Source of the DNA: Dulcicalothrix desertica PCC 7102
GTDB lineage: Bacteria > Cyanobacteriota > Cyanobacteriia > Cyanobacteriales > Nostocaceae
Length of the DNA stretch: 64,000 nucleotides
NCBI RefSeq assembly: GCF_003991905.1
Contig: NZ_RSCL01000016.1
Location: forward strand, 124,001-188,000
Reading direction: 5' to 3'
Part shown: in pieces, positions 18,985 to 28,796 of the stretch
Layout: every line of letters begins with the position of its first letter
How positions within the stretch are numbered: position 1 is the first letter of the stretch
Notes under the pieces: generated by a model
What the model was told of the DNA's origin: nothing
The model's database searches: none
Seen by the model: only the letters and a program-made list of their open reading frames with translations
Position numbers and translations under genes: made by a program

Positions 18985-19872
18985 GTGAAAGCTGTTTGGT
19001 CTTTATGGACAAAACCGTTAAGAGAAAATAAAAAATCTATATGGGTAAGTGATAAACATCATTTGCTGGCATGGATTTTATCAGTAGAAACAGCAAAAAA
19101 ACATTACCCTGAAACAGCGTTATTTACCGATAGTCAAGGTGCGCGGATGCTTGTTGATAAATTAGGTTTAGAATTTACACAAGTATCTACAGAGCTAGAT
19201 GCTTTAGAAAATAGCGACCCTAGATTGTGGGCATTAGGTAAAGTTTACACTTATGGCGCCCAAACCGAACCTTTTATTCATATAGATAGTGATGTGTTTC
19301 TCTGGAAACCATTACCTTCCGAAATGGTATCCGCACCTCTTTTGGCACAAAATCCTGAATATTTTACTGTTGGTAATTCCTGGTATGACCCAGAAGCAAT
19401 GGAAACAGCTATTAGCCAAATAAACGGTTGGTTACCTGAAGAATGGATATGGCAACGCAGTTATGGGTTGTTACAAACTGCATACAATTGCGGTATATTT
19501 GGTGGTCATGCAGTAGATTTTATTCGCTACTATGCAAGTTTGGCAATAAAGTTTGTTGAACATCTATCTAACCAACTTGCTTGGTTAATTCTACATCCAG
19601 ATACCGAAAGAAATATATTATTTGAACAATATTTACTTGGTTGTTGCGTTAGCTACCATCAACACCAAACAAAATCTCCGTACAAAGATATTCGTGTAAA
19701 ATGTTTGTTTCCCAGTCTAGATGATGCTTTGATTCCCGAAAATGCAGCACGAGTTGGTTTTACCCATTTAATTGCAGATGCTAAACAGAATCGAAAAATA
19801 GCCCAACACTTAGAGCATCGAGTCAAGAAAGACTACCCAAAATACTATTATTCTCTCATCAACTCTTTTTAA
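18985..19872 (+). CDS. DUF6734 protein, glycosyltransferase-like
   Basis: 295 aa from a GTG start with a strong GGAGG site at 18970-18974. Resembles DUF6734 (KAVWSLWTKPL at the N-terminus). The segment EPFIHIDSDVFLWKPLP at ~residues 92-108 contains a DxD motif like those of nucleotide-sugar glycosyltransferases, and GNSWYDPEAM follows. It sits 34 nt after the DUF6519 gene, so it is probably the last gene of the CIS operon. It might glycosylate a surface component of the particle, but this is inferred from the DxD motif and position. Confidence 0.6.
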   Translation: MKAVWSLWTKPLRENKKSIWVSDKHHLLAWILSVETAKKHYPETALFTDSQGARMLVDKLGLEFTQVSTELDALENSDPRLWALGKVYTYGAQTEPFIHIDSDVFLWKPLPSEMVSAPLLAQNPEYFTVGNSWYDPEAMETAISQINGWLPEEWIWQRSYGLLQTAYNCGIFGGHAVDFIRYYASLAIKFVEHLSNQLAWLILHPDTERNILFEQYLLGCCVSYHQHQTKSPYKDIRVKCLFPSLDDALIPENAARVGFTHLIADAKQNRKIAQHLEHRVKKDYPKYYYSLINSF

Positions 19873-19985
19873 CTTGTACTTGTAATGTTTGGGGTTTTTC
19901 TAAGTAAAAAACAATTTAAGATTGTAATAAATATAGCGAATAGGGGAATACTAAGTATTAAATACATTCTTAGGTTAAGTCAAAA

Positions 19986-20198
19986 ATGTTTAACAAAGGC
20001 AATATGACACTAGTGTTTTTACTGATGCTAATATTCGTTGGGTTTGGAGATAGCTTTTTACCAAAACCATTGAGTACAGCCAGTTATCAAACACGAACGA
20101 CTATAAACAATATTGTTATAGGTATGTTTCCATCATGGCGCCCAAAAACAGACCCAAATAAACGAACACAAGAAGCAATCAAAGAAATGAACAAATAA
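19986..20198 (+). CDS. Small membrane or secreted protein, unknown function
   Basis: 70 aa. One hydrophobic segment at residues ~7-23 (TLVFLLMLIFVGFG) followed by a polar, Lys-rich tail. It could be a signal peptide or membrane anchor. I do not recognise the family. It lies between the CIS locus and the convergent ilvC gene and contains a GGCGCC site, like the native genes around it. Confidence 0.45.
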   Translation: MFNKGNMTLVFLLMLIFVGFGDSFLPKPLSTASYQTRTTINNIVIGMFPSWRPKTDPNKRTQEAIKEMNK

Positions 20199-20209
20199 CA
20201 AAGTTATGA

Positions 20210-20237
20210 GTAGAGACGCGATTAATCGCGTCTGTAC
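20210..20237. repeat. Dispersed inverted repeat (GACGCGATTAATCGCGTC type)
   Basis: Near-perfect palindrome with core GACGCGATTAATCGCGTC, one of four related copies in the window (others at 9191-9240, 39534-39563 and 63555-63580). It lies between two convergent genes and could act as a bidirectional terminator in RNA. A short (CTAACTC)n run follows at about 20252-20275. Confidence 0.8.
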
Positions 20238-20282
20238 AGAGTTATGAATTAAAACTCCTAACTCCTAACTCCTAACTAAATA

Positions 20283-21293
<1,011 letters not shown>

Positions 21294-21533
21294 TCAGCAA
21301 GCACCTGTTTTATTGCAGACCTTAGATTCTACCGCATAACTATCACCAAAAAATATTAATCTATATTATTGCAATATTAAATTCCTCCTCAAAGCCATCC
21401 CAAACCCAGGCTCAAGGCTGAGGCGCCTGTTAAAATTATGATTGATGCTGGATAATTGTGCGCCAAATACGTATGAAAAAAATCACTCGCAGCAACGAGT
21501 GAGCAATAAAAAGTATAACTTATGAAAAAAGAA

Positions 21534-21845
21534 TAATTAATAGAATGCTTCTATATTTTGTCGGTAGGCAATTAAAGCGTGGTTGCCTCGTTCTTCTTTT
21601 AGCGCCCCAAGAATGGTATCAGATTCTTCTAATGATACGATTGTTTTAATTTCAATATTAGTATTATATCCTGCTAAATCTGACAAGCGTCTTCCGTGCC
21701 CACCTTCACCTTGTACTTGGTTAATAGTATATCCAGTTACATTATGACTTTTCAGTAGCTTTACAACACGGTCTTTCAACACCGTTTCCCCAATAATAGT
21801 GATTAACACGGCGGGTTGAACGGGATTAATAACTAAGTCTAACAT
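21534..21845 (-). CDS. PII-like regulatory protein
   Basis: About 102 aa. It begins MLDLVINPVQPAVLITI; the ATG at 21845 is chosen because a TTGGAG site lies just upstream, whereas the longer frame would need a TTG start. The fold pattern resembles PII-like trimeric signal proteins: alternating beta strands, GYTINQVQGEGGHGRR as a T-loop-like segment, and a C-terminal ALIAYRQNIEAF strand. Ligand is unknown. No transporter gene is adjacent, unlike sbtAB. It is encoded just downstream of the RRM gene on the same strand. Confidence 0.65.
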
Positions 21846-21875
21846 TAACAACTCCAAATAATAAAATTTAAATAC

Positions 21876-22130
21876 TTATCTTGCATCTGCAACAGTTCTA
21901 GCTCTATTTACTTTGAGTGTATATCCCATCCACTCAGTACCTACTAACGCACTAATCGCTGCCATCTCTTGACTATCTGTTTCCATTTCTACAACCGCGA
22001 ATCCCCTTTTCTCTCCTGTTTTCTGGTTTGTAGATACTAAAATTCTTTTAACTACTCCATACTTTAAAAAAACTTGTCTAATATCATTATCTTCCACTTC
22101 ATGGGATAAATTACCAATATAAACTGACAT
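21876..22130 (-). CDS. RRM-type RNA-binding protein (cyanobacterial Rbp family)
   Basis: 84 aa from the ATG at 22130, which has GGGAG 6 nt upstream; a longer frame exists but starts in the leader. One RNA-recognition motif: RNP2 SVYIGNLS at the start, RNP1-like KRGFAVVEM at ~residues 41-49. Cyanobacterial single-RRM proteins are typically cold-induced and bind mRNA. The RNP1 has the two aromatic positions reduced to a single Phe. It is followed by the PII-like gene, possibly as a two-gene operon. Confidence 0.85.
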   Translation of the reverse strand: MSVYIGNLSHEVEDNDIRQVFLKYGVVKRILVSTNQKTGEKRGFAVVEMETDSQEMAAISALVGTEWMGYTLKVNRARTVADAR

Positions 22131-22328
22131 GAGATATCTCCCAAGTAAAATCAATGCTATCTAGGTAAATAATTACACTATTGTTTTACTTAGATGTTGC
22201 TGACAAAAATGGTTTCATCCACTTTATTAACAAATATAAAAAAAACAAATGACTGTTTTTACGTACTTAATTAAATCTTATCAGTAAATTGACAAGTTAA
22301 TTGTAAACTAATGTAAACATTTATGTCT

Positions 22329-22399
22329 AAGAAACCGGGTTTCTAGGCAAAATCTTCATTTTTATGACAAAATTTCAGCGAATAAACCCGGTTTCTAGG
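22329..22399. repeat. Inverted repeat with GAAACCGGGTTTC arms (copy A)
   Basis: About 71 bp. A self-palindromic arm, AAGAAACCGGGTTTCTA, on the left is paired with AAACCCGGTTTCTA on the right, with an AT-rich centre containing AAAATCTTCATTTTT. Related copies are at 52080-52149, 52340-52408 and 55357-55425. It is non-coding and lies between the RRM gene and the aldo/keto reductase. Confidence 0.8.
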
Positions 22400-22406
22400 A
22401 TTTTAG

Positions 22407-23279
22407 TTAAGAAGCTGTTTCTTTATCAATTTGCTGAATTTCGGCTTCTGATAATTTAATATCACCTGCACGTGCCGAGTCTTCAATGCTAGAAACTTTA
22501 CTGGCGCCTGGTATTGGTAAAATACATGGTGACTTTGAGCGCAACCAAGCTAAAACAATACCATATACCGATACGCCTTTTTGTGTTGCGAGTTTGCTGA
22601 TAATAGAAATATCTTGCAAATCTGAATGACGTCTGCGACCCCCAAACGGACTCCAAGGTAAAAAAGTCAAGTTTTCTTGCTGGCAATATTCTAAAACACC
22701 ATCAGACTCAGGTTGACGATACCAAGGACTATATTGATTTTGCACTGAAATAATATCTACAACATCCCGTGCTTGTTTTATTTGTTCAACGGAAAAATTA
22801 GAAACTCCAACAAACCGAACTATACCAGCATCAACTGCTTCCCGTGCAGCTTTTAATGATTCTTCTATAGAATAGTCTGGATCAGGTGAGTGATATTGCC
22901 AAATGTCAATTGGTTTATTACCACCCAACGCTTCAAAACTAACGCGAATAGTTTCACGTAAATGTTCGGGGTTGCCGTTACGAGTCCAGCTTTGGTTCGG
23001 ACGCATTAACCCACCTTTGGTAGCAACAACAATATTACTGGTATCACCACTGTAGGTTTGTAGTGCTTTACCAATCAGTCGTTCATTATGGTGTTTATCA
23101 GATTCGTCTTTACAATATGAGTCCGCAGTATCAATAAAAGTAATGCCTAAATCCAAAGCACGATGAATAACTTCTATTGATTGCGACTCATCCGGACGTT
23201 CGTATACTGACATTGGCATGGCGCCTAACCCAATTGCACTTACGGTAATACCTGTATTCGCTAATTGTGTTGTTTGCAT
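22407..23279 (-). CDS. Aldo/keto reductase
   Basis: 290 aa. NAD(P)H-dependent reductase with a TIM-barrel. Catalytic tetrad elements are visible: FIDTADSY (Asp and Tyr), VVATKGG (Lys) and WQYHSPD (His). The segment RFVGVSNFSVEQI is typical of the family. Substrate is not predictable. It stands alone on the minus strand; downstream is a GAAACCGGGTTTC repeat. Confidence 0.93.
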   Translation of the reverse strand: MQTTQLANTGITVSAIGLGAMPMSVYERPDESQSIEVIHRALDLGITFIDTADSYCKDESDKHHNERLIGKALQTYSGDTSNIVVATKGGLMRPNQSWTRNGNPEHLRETIRVSFEALGGNKPIDIWQYHSPDPDYSIEESLKAAREAVDAGIVRFVGVSNFSVEQIKQARDVVDIISVQNQYSPWYRQPESDGVLEYCQQENLTFLPWSPFGGRRRHSDLQDISIISKLATQKGVSVYGIVLAWLRSKSPCILPIPGASKVSSIEDSARAGDIKLSEAEIQQIDKETAS

Positions 23280-23364
23280 AATTCAAGGTAAAAATGATTA
23301 ATGGGACTTATTAATCAATTTATATCCAAAATTCTCTTGTGGAATGGGCAGGAAAGCCCGTTCT

Positions 23365-24114
23365 TCATCCAGTAAATTCTGGCAAATCCTGATTTGTATA
23401 GTACTCTATTACTTGTTCTAGTGGAAAGCGATTTTCTGATTCAGAGCGCGCTTTTATACCCAACGCAATCTGCACTTCATCCCAGTCTCCTACCAAGAAA
23501 GTTGGCACACATTCAGCAGCAAAAGCTTTTTCAATGACAGGCGCCGCTTCTACTGCTTTTAAATCAATTAGTTCACCAACTAAAAAAGCATTAACCTCTG
23601 GGTCGTTAATAGTAAAGTTACTTAATAAGTTAGTTATAATTTCAACACATTTAGAACGTGCTTCTGGATGAATTTGAGCGATACGAGTCAATGCGCTAGC
23701 AGCGTCTGCACGTTGGTAAGTATCGCGTGACGAGTCTACTATATATGCTTCGAGTGGTTCAATTGCAGCAATACCTATTTTGGCTAATGCACTAGGTAAC
23801 TCTAAACTAATGCGGTCATCTTCTTCAAATGCGCCAAATAAATAAATTAATGGTTCAATAGCTTCTACCGCGCGCAGTTGACCCAATACTCTTACTGCAT
23901 GTACTGGCGCCCAAGCTTGCAGGTTTTCATTTATATCTTCTATATCGTCAGCAGCAATAGATAAATCTTCATCACAAGCCATGCGTATTAAGTCAGGAAC
24001 GTGCTGTGAAGTAAAACCTAGTTCCTCTACATAATCAGGTATTCCCTTGATTTGACTGCAATCTCCGTAAGTTAGCAGTTCGTTTACAGGAGACGGATAA
24101 GAAGATAATGACAT
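23365..24114 (-). CDS. HEAT-repeat protein
   Basis: 249 aa. Helical repeats such as HAVRVLGQLRAVEAIEPLIYLF and ALAKIGIAAIEPLEAYI fit HEAT/PBS-lyase-like repeats. Related cyanobacterial proteins act as scaffolds or, in phycobilisome context, as chromophore lyases, but no phycobiliprotein gene is nearby and I would not assign lyase activity. It has an acidic N-terminus. The gap to the aldo/keto reductase (23280-23364) contains a copy of the TGGAATGGGCA repeat type. Confidence 0.7.
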   Translation of the reverse strand: MSLSSYPSPVNELLTYGDCSQIKGIPDYVEELGFTSQHVPDLIRMACDEDLSIAADDIEDINENLQAWAPVHAVRVLGQLRAVEAIEPLIYLFGAFEEDDRISLELPSALAKIGIAAIEPLEAYIVDSSRDTYQRADAASALTRIAQIHPEARSKCVEIITNLLSNFTINDPEVNAFLVGELIDLKAVEAAPVIEKAFAAECVPTFLVGDWDEVQIALGIKARSESENRFPLEQVIEYYTNQDLPEFTG

Positions 24115-24313
24115 GTTTACTTATCTTTAGTTTTATTTTTCTTTTTTATTCCAATTATTATAGTCACCTACTTATAAATTAATTTCAAAGCATTGTGACA
24201 ATTTTTAAAGTGGTTAATATCAAGCTTGTTTGTTACGCAAATCGTAACGGCAACTATCTAGAGACAGATAAACCTACATACTAGCATTAAGGTTATTTAT
24301 GTGAGGTTTGAAT

Positions 24314-25207
24314 ATGAATAAGGGAAGTATACTTTTTGCTACCCTTTTAGGGGGGATTGTTTTGAGTAGTTGCGCTGCTGCCAATAATGGAGGTAGTGAA
24401 ACAATGTCAATGCGACAAAATTCATCTAACTCACTTAATCAAATAGCAGCTACAATACCACCAACTGCTGATACAGCCAATGAAATGGCATCAAAAATCA
24501 AGGCGCCTACCAAGGTAAAATCACAGTTAATTAAAAAAGCAACTATGAGTATAGTTGTAGAGTCAATTGACAAAAGCATTAACGAAGTGACGCAAATCAT
24601 TGACAAACAGCAAGGTGATTTAATCAAACTTGCTCAAAATCAGCCTAAAGATGAGTTCGCGCGTTCTACTGCATCAATACAGTTGAGAGTTCCACAAACT
24701 ACGCTAGATAATACCCTTACTCAAATAGCTAAACTGGGAATTGTTAAAAACCGTAGCATCACAGCAGAAGATGTTGGGGATAGAATCGTTGATTTTCAAG
24801 CACAGTTAGTTAATTTGAGAAAAACTGAAACAAATCTTCAAAAAATTATGGATAAAGCTGGTTCGGTACGCGATACATTGAGTGTGTCACAAGAACTGAG
24901 CAATGTTCGTGACTCTATCGAGCGAATAGGCGCCCAACTCAAGAATCTACAAAACCAAGTCAGCTATTCGACTATTACCTTAAATTTAGAAGCAGCAGTT
25001 TCTACTAAAAATCCGCAACGTGGTTTTGGGTTGCAAGTTCAAGAAACTTGGAATAAATCAACCAACTCAGTTGGTAAATTTAGCATGGGACTGTTAAAAC
25101 TAGCTATTTGGCTCATGGCTTATAGTCCATATGTATTTATTCTTGCTTTTGGTATTTACGGCTTTAATCGTTGGCGGTCTGCAAAAACTGGAGTTAAGCT
25201 AGATTAG
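24314..25207 (+). CDS. DUF4349 lipoprotein
   Basis: 297 aa from the ATG at 24314, with GAGG 7 nt upstream. A lipobox LSSC lies at residues ~20-23 of a lipoprotein signal peptide. The body matches DUF4349: TKVKSQLIKKATMSIVVESI start, long coiled-coil segment VDFQAQLVNLRKTETNLQKI in the middle, and a C-terminal membrane helix (LAIWLMAYSPYVFILAFGIYG). Probably an envelope protein; function of the family is unknown. The protein kinase gene follows 39 nt later, so the two may be cotranscribed. Confidence 0.85.
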   Translation: MNKGSILFATLLGGIVLSSCAAANNGGSETMSMRQNSSNSLNQIAATIPPTADTANEMASKIKAPTKVKSQLIKKATMSIVVESIDKSINEVTQIIDKQQGDLIKLAQNQPKDEFARSTASIQLRVPQTTLDNTLTQIAKLGIVKNRSITAEDVGDRIVDFQAQLVNLRKTETNLQKIMDKAGSVRDTLSVSQELSNVRDSIERIGAQLKNLQNQVSYSTITLNLEAAVSTKNPQRGFGLQVQETWNKSTNSVGKFSMGLLKLAIWLMAYSPYVFILAFGIYGFNRWRSAKTGVKLD

Positions 25208-25246
25208 ACATGGACACAAATAATTAACGCCATTTCACCCTTGTTC

Positions 25247-26962
25247 ATGAGTACGATACCATTTACAAATCAAGGATATCGGGTCATACGCGAACTCGGT
25301 TGCAACCTCAATGGAGGTCGTGTAACATACTTAGCGCAACGTATAAATACTGATGAAAAAGTTGTTATTAAGGAGTTTCAGTTCGCACGCTCTAGCGTTC
25401 AAAGCTGGTCTGGTTTTAAGGCATATGAACGTGAAATACAGGTGTTACAAGGGTTAAACCATGCTGGTATACCACGCTATCTCGACTCTTTTGAAACTCC
25501 ATCAGGGTTTTGTATGGTGCAAGAGTACAAACATGCTCAATCTTTGTCTGTAGCACGCAGTTTTGCTTTTGATGAAATTAAGCAAATAGCTGTTTCTGTG
25601 CTGTCTATTCTTATATATTTACAAAACCGTATTCCGCCTATTTTTCATCGCGATATTAAGCCAGAAAATATTTTAATTGATGATAATATCAATGTTTATT
25701 TAGTTGATTTTGGATTTGCTCGTATTGGTAGTCATGATATGGCGATGAGCAGTGTTGCGATGGGGACACTAGGTTTTATGGCGCCAGAGCAAATTTACAA
25801 CCGTCAGTTAACAAAATCTACAGATTTATATAGTTTGGGTGCGACATTAATTTGTTTGTTAACAGGCGCCAAATCAGCTGCGATGCATACTTTAATCGAT
25901 GAAGATGGGTGTATTGCTTTTAAACATTTAGTTCCTCAGTTGAGTTTGGGGTTTATCGAGTGGCTTTCAACGATGGTTCAACAAAAACCCAAAAACCGCT
26001 TTAAAGATGCGAATGTAGCACTTCTGGCACTAAAACCACTCGATATTGTCCCCTTATGTGTTGCAAAAATTGATAAAACAGAACTTGAATTTACGGCTGG
26101 ACAAATTGGTGAAAAACTTTCGCAAACGATTACTATTCTTAATGATAATCCAGAAACAACATTAGTCGCTTGGTGTGAAGTGGCGCCTCATAGTAACGAC
26201 GCTCCACACACACCTCATAGCCATGATTGGATTGATTTTACGCTCCGGCATTTTAACGGTGAGAAAATTTTATGTAAAGTGACAATTGATACAACCTATT
26301 TAATGGCAGATAAAATATATTATCGCGAATTACTATTACATACAAATTCAGCCGTTGAAATTCAAACTATTCAAATAAAAATTAAAACTGCTGCGTTACC
26401 AATAATTCAATATAAACAACCATACGCATCACTTTTATTATTATTGTTGACTTCTGGGGCAATGGCGTGGACTGGTGCGGCTGTTGCGGCAGTTATTGCT
26501 GCTATATTAATGACGGTTATTGGGGCTGGTATTGTTGTTGTCGATGATATTGTATTTGGGGCTGCGGTTGCGTCTTTGGTGGGTTGCTTTTTGGGGGTTG
26601 CAGCAGGACCAATTTTTGGAACTTTCTTATCTGTAATGGTAGCAATTGAATTTTGGTGTATTACTAAAGCTGGTATAAGCCACATAGAGACTATCAATCA
26701 GGGTGTCAATCAAATTACATTTACGACAAATCTTAAAAAAGGATTTAGTCAGGCAATTGGTATTGTGATGGTTGTGCTTACAGCTTTACTGGGTTCCTGT
26801 GGCGGTTTAGTATTAAAGACTGGTGTCATCAACTTTTGGGTAATATTGACAATTGCGTCAACTAGTTCTAGTTTAGCTGGAATTTTTATTTGCCTACCAA
26901 TTTATCGGCGCCGACTGGTTGGTAAGTATCTCAAGTCAGAGAAACGCCGAATAAAACCGTGA
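25247..26962 (+). CDS. Membrane-bound Ser/Thr protein kinase
   Basis: 571 aa from the ATG at 25247 (an in-frame TTG two codons upstream is less likely). The kinase domain is complete: Lys in VVIKEFQF, HRDIKPENILID catalytic loop, DFGFAR, and an APE-like MAPEQIY. It covers residues ~10-265. A beta-rich domain (~280-385) follows, then several hydrophobic helices (~390-560; GAAVAAVIAAILMTVIGAG and others). A soluble kinase with C-terminal membrane anchor is a common Hanks-type layout in filamentous cyanobacteria. Substrates are unknown. Confidence 0.9.
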   Translation: MSTIPFTNQGYRVIRELGCNLNGGRVTYLAQRINTDEKVVIKEFQFARSSVQSWSGFKAYEREIQVLQGLNHAGIPRYLDSFETPSGFCMVQEYKHAQSLSVARSFAFDEIKQIAVSVLSILIYLQNRIPPIFHRDIKPENILIDDNINVYLVDFGFARIGSHDMAMSSVAMGTLGFMAPEQIYNRQLTKSTDLYSLGATLICLLTGAKSAAMHTLIDEDGCIAFKHLVPQLSLGFIEWLSTMVQQKPKNRFKDANVALLALKPLDIVPLCVAKIDKTELEFTAGQIGEKLSQTITILNDNPETTLVAWCEVAPHSNDAPHTPHSHDWIDFTLRHFNGEKILCKVTIDTTYLMADKIYYRELLLHTNSAVEIQTIQIKIKTAALPIIQYKQPYASLLLLLLTSGAMAWTGAAVAAVIAAILMTVIGAGIVVVDDIVFGAAVASLVGCFLGVAAGPIFGTFLSVMVAIEFWCITKAGISHIETINQGVNQITFTTNLKKGFSQAIGIVMVVLTALLGSCGGLVLKTGVINFWVILTIASTSSSLAGIFICLPIYRRRLVGKYLKSEKRRIKP

Positions 26963-27082
26963 AGCTAAGAACATGAGTGGTATTCAAATTGTGTAGATTC
27001 GTTCCTAAAATGTACTGGCGATAACGAAATGTTGGTGCATAGGGATGCCAAGATAAAAAGGAGAAGCGTATTTAACCGAGAC

Positions 27083-28615
27083 ATGCCAGAACTACGCCAT
27101 TCGATTGCTCATCACTACCACGAACGAACTAAGTACGACCCCGATACTATAGCGTCCAAAAACCAGGGTTTGGATTGGTCGAAACAACCTGTACCGTTTA
27201 AAGAATATAAAATTGGTACGGTTTTTGACCTCAAACCATATATCCAAGAATCTTCATTAGATTCGGAAGATAATACTGATACACAATGGTGGCGCCGTTT
27301 ATCGCGGTTGCTGTTTTGCAGCTACGGTTTAACAGCTAGAATGCCATCAATGGGGAGTGCCGTGTTTTTACGCTCGGCGCCAAGTGCAGGTGGTTTATAT
27401 CCAGCCGAAATATATATAGTTTCACGGGGTACACCGTTGTTACCTGCTGGTTTATATAACTACCAGTCACGAACTCATTCGCTACTGCAATTCTGGGAAA
27501 ATAATGTTTGGCAAACATTGCAGGAAGCTTGTTTTTGGCATCCTGCTTTGGAAAGTACACAACTTGCCATCGTCATTACTGCGGTTTTTTACCGTTCAGC
27601 TTGGCGTTATGAAGACAGAGCATACCGTCGAATATTTCTTGATACGGGACATTTATTGGGAAATATCGAACTATCTGCTGCGACGTGTGACTTTCGACCC
27701 CATCTAATTGGTGGTTTCGTCGATCAAGCCGTCAATGATATGCTTTATATTGACCCAGAACAAGAAGGCGCCACCGCAGTCCTTCCGATAGCCGATTTAC
27801 TTGATATTAAACAAAATTTGCCAACTGGACGTACAGCTTTACCATCAGCGACCGAAACAGAATATCCCAAAATCCCTGACGGTGAGCTTCTTAAGTACAT
27901 TCATACTGTAACGCAAATTTTGCCAGGTACAACAGGTAAACTCAATTTACCCGAAATCAAGCAAAATAAATCTATCGAAGATAAATATAAATTTCCCTTC
28001 TGTCAAAAAATTTCAACCCTAACAACTCAAATCGACTGGGGAGATAAACTTGATAAACTCTCTTCAACAATCCTTAAACGTCGTTCCACTAGAGCATACA
28101 GCGGAGATGATTTAACATTAGATGAACTCAAATCGTTACTCGATTTTACATACCAACCCCAACATTATATAGACCAAGAATTAGATATCTCGCCAGATTA
28201 CTTCGACCTGAACTTAATACAAACCTTTATAGCGACCTCTGGAGTCGAAGGACTCGAAGCAGGATGTTACTATTACGCACCCGCTTCGCAAGAATTACGA
28301 CAAATTCGCTTTAAAAACTTCCGCAGAGAATTACACTTTCTCTGTTTAGGACAAGACCTTGGTCGCGATGCATCCGCTGTTATTTTCCATACAGCCGATT
28401 TAAAGGCATCTGTATCTCAGTATGGAGATAGAGTATATCGATACCTACATATGGATGCAGGTCACTTAGGGCAAAAACTAAATCTTGCTGCTGTTCGTCT
28501 TAATATCGGTGTCAGCGGTATTGGCGGATTCTTCGATGATAAAGTCAACGAAGTTTTGGGTATCCCTCAAGATGAAGCGGTATTATACATAACTACAATA
28601 GGGCGCCCAATGTAA
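27083..28615 (+). CDS. SagB-type dehydrogenase with two nitroreductase-like domains
   Basis: 510 aa from the ATG at 27083; MPELRHSIAHHYHERTKYDP is the typical family N-terminus, although the frame is open 18 codons further. Two FMN-dependent nitroreductase-like modules: the first has RSAPSAGGLYPAEIYIV (~residues 95-115), the second LKRRSTRAYSGDDLTLDE (~330-350). SagB/ThcOx enzymes oxidise azolines to azoles in peptide natural products. No YcaO cyclodehydratase or precursor gene is adjacent, so this orphan could have another redox role. Confidence 0.85.
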   Translation: MPELRHSIAHHYHERTKYDPDTIASKNQGLDWSKQPVPFKEYKIGTVFDLKPYIQESSLDSEDNTDTQWWRRLSRLLFCSYGLTARMPSMGSAVFLRSAPSAGGLYPAEIYIVSRGTPLLPAGLYNYQSRTHSLLQFWENNVWQTLQEACFWHPALESTQLAIVITAVFYRSAWRYEDRAYRRIFLDTGHLLGNIELSAATCDFRPHLIGGFVDQAVNDMLYIDPEQEGATAVLPIADLLDIKQNLPTGRTALPSATETEYPKIPDGELLKYIHTVTQILPGTTGKLNLPEIKQNKSIEDKYKFPFCQKISTLTTQIDWGDKLDKLSSTILKRRSTRAYSGDDLTLDELKSLLDFTYQPQHYIDQELDISPDYFDLNLIQTFIATSGVEGLEAGCYYYAPASQELRQIRFKNFRRELHFLCLGQDLGRDASAVIFHTADLKASVSQYGDRVYRYLHMDAGHLGQKLNLAAVRLNIGVSGIGGFFDDKVNEVLGIPQDEAVLYITTIGRPM

Positions 28616-28630
28616 ACACTTTCCTATATT

Positions 28631-28740
28631 GTGGAATGGGCATCCCCTTGTGGAATGGGCATCCCCTTGTGGAATGGGCATCCCCTTGTGGAATGGGTAT
28701 CCCCTTGTGGAATGGGCATCCTTGCCCGTTCCATATAAAG
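28631..28740. repeat. 19-bp tandem repeat, 5 copies
   Basis: Five head-to-tail copies of a 19-bp unit beginning GTGGAATGGGCATCCCC (starts at 28631, 28650, 28669, 28688, 28707). The last copy ends with CTTGCCCGTTCC, which completes a hairpin GGGCATCCTTGCCC. One copy carries a C-to-T change. Single copies of the same hairpin family are at ~23337-23360, ~41446-41520 and ~46580-46612. Confidence 0.85.
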
Positions 28741-28796
28741 ACATTCTCAAAAACATAGATTAAACTAGCGCATGTAAAAACTAACACGCTTTCCAA

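Noticed and set aside
28593-28796. 67-aa minus-strand ORF
   Set aside because: It is the translation of the 19-bp tandem repeat and shows no family features.
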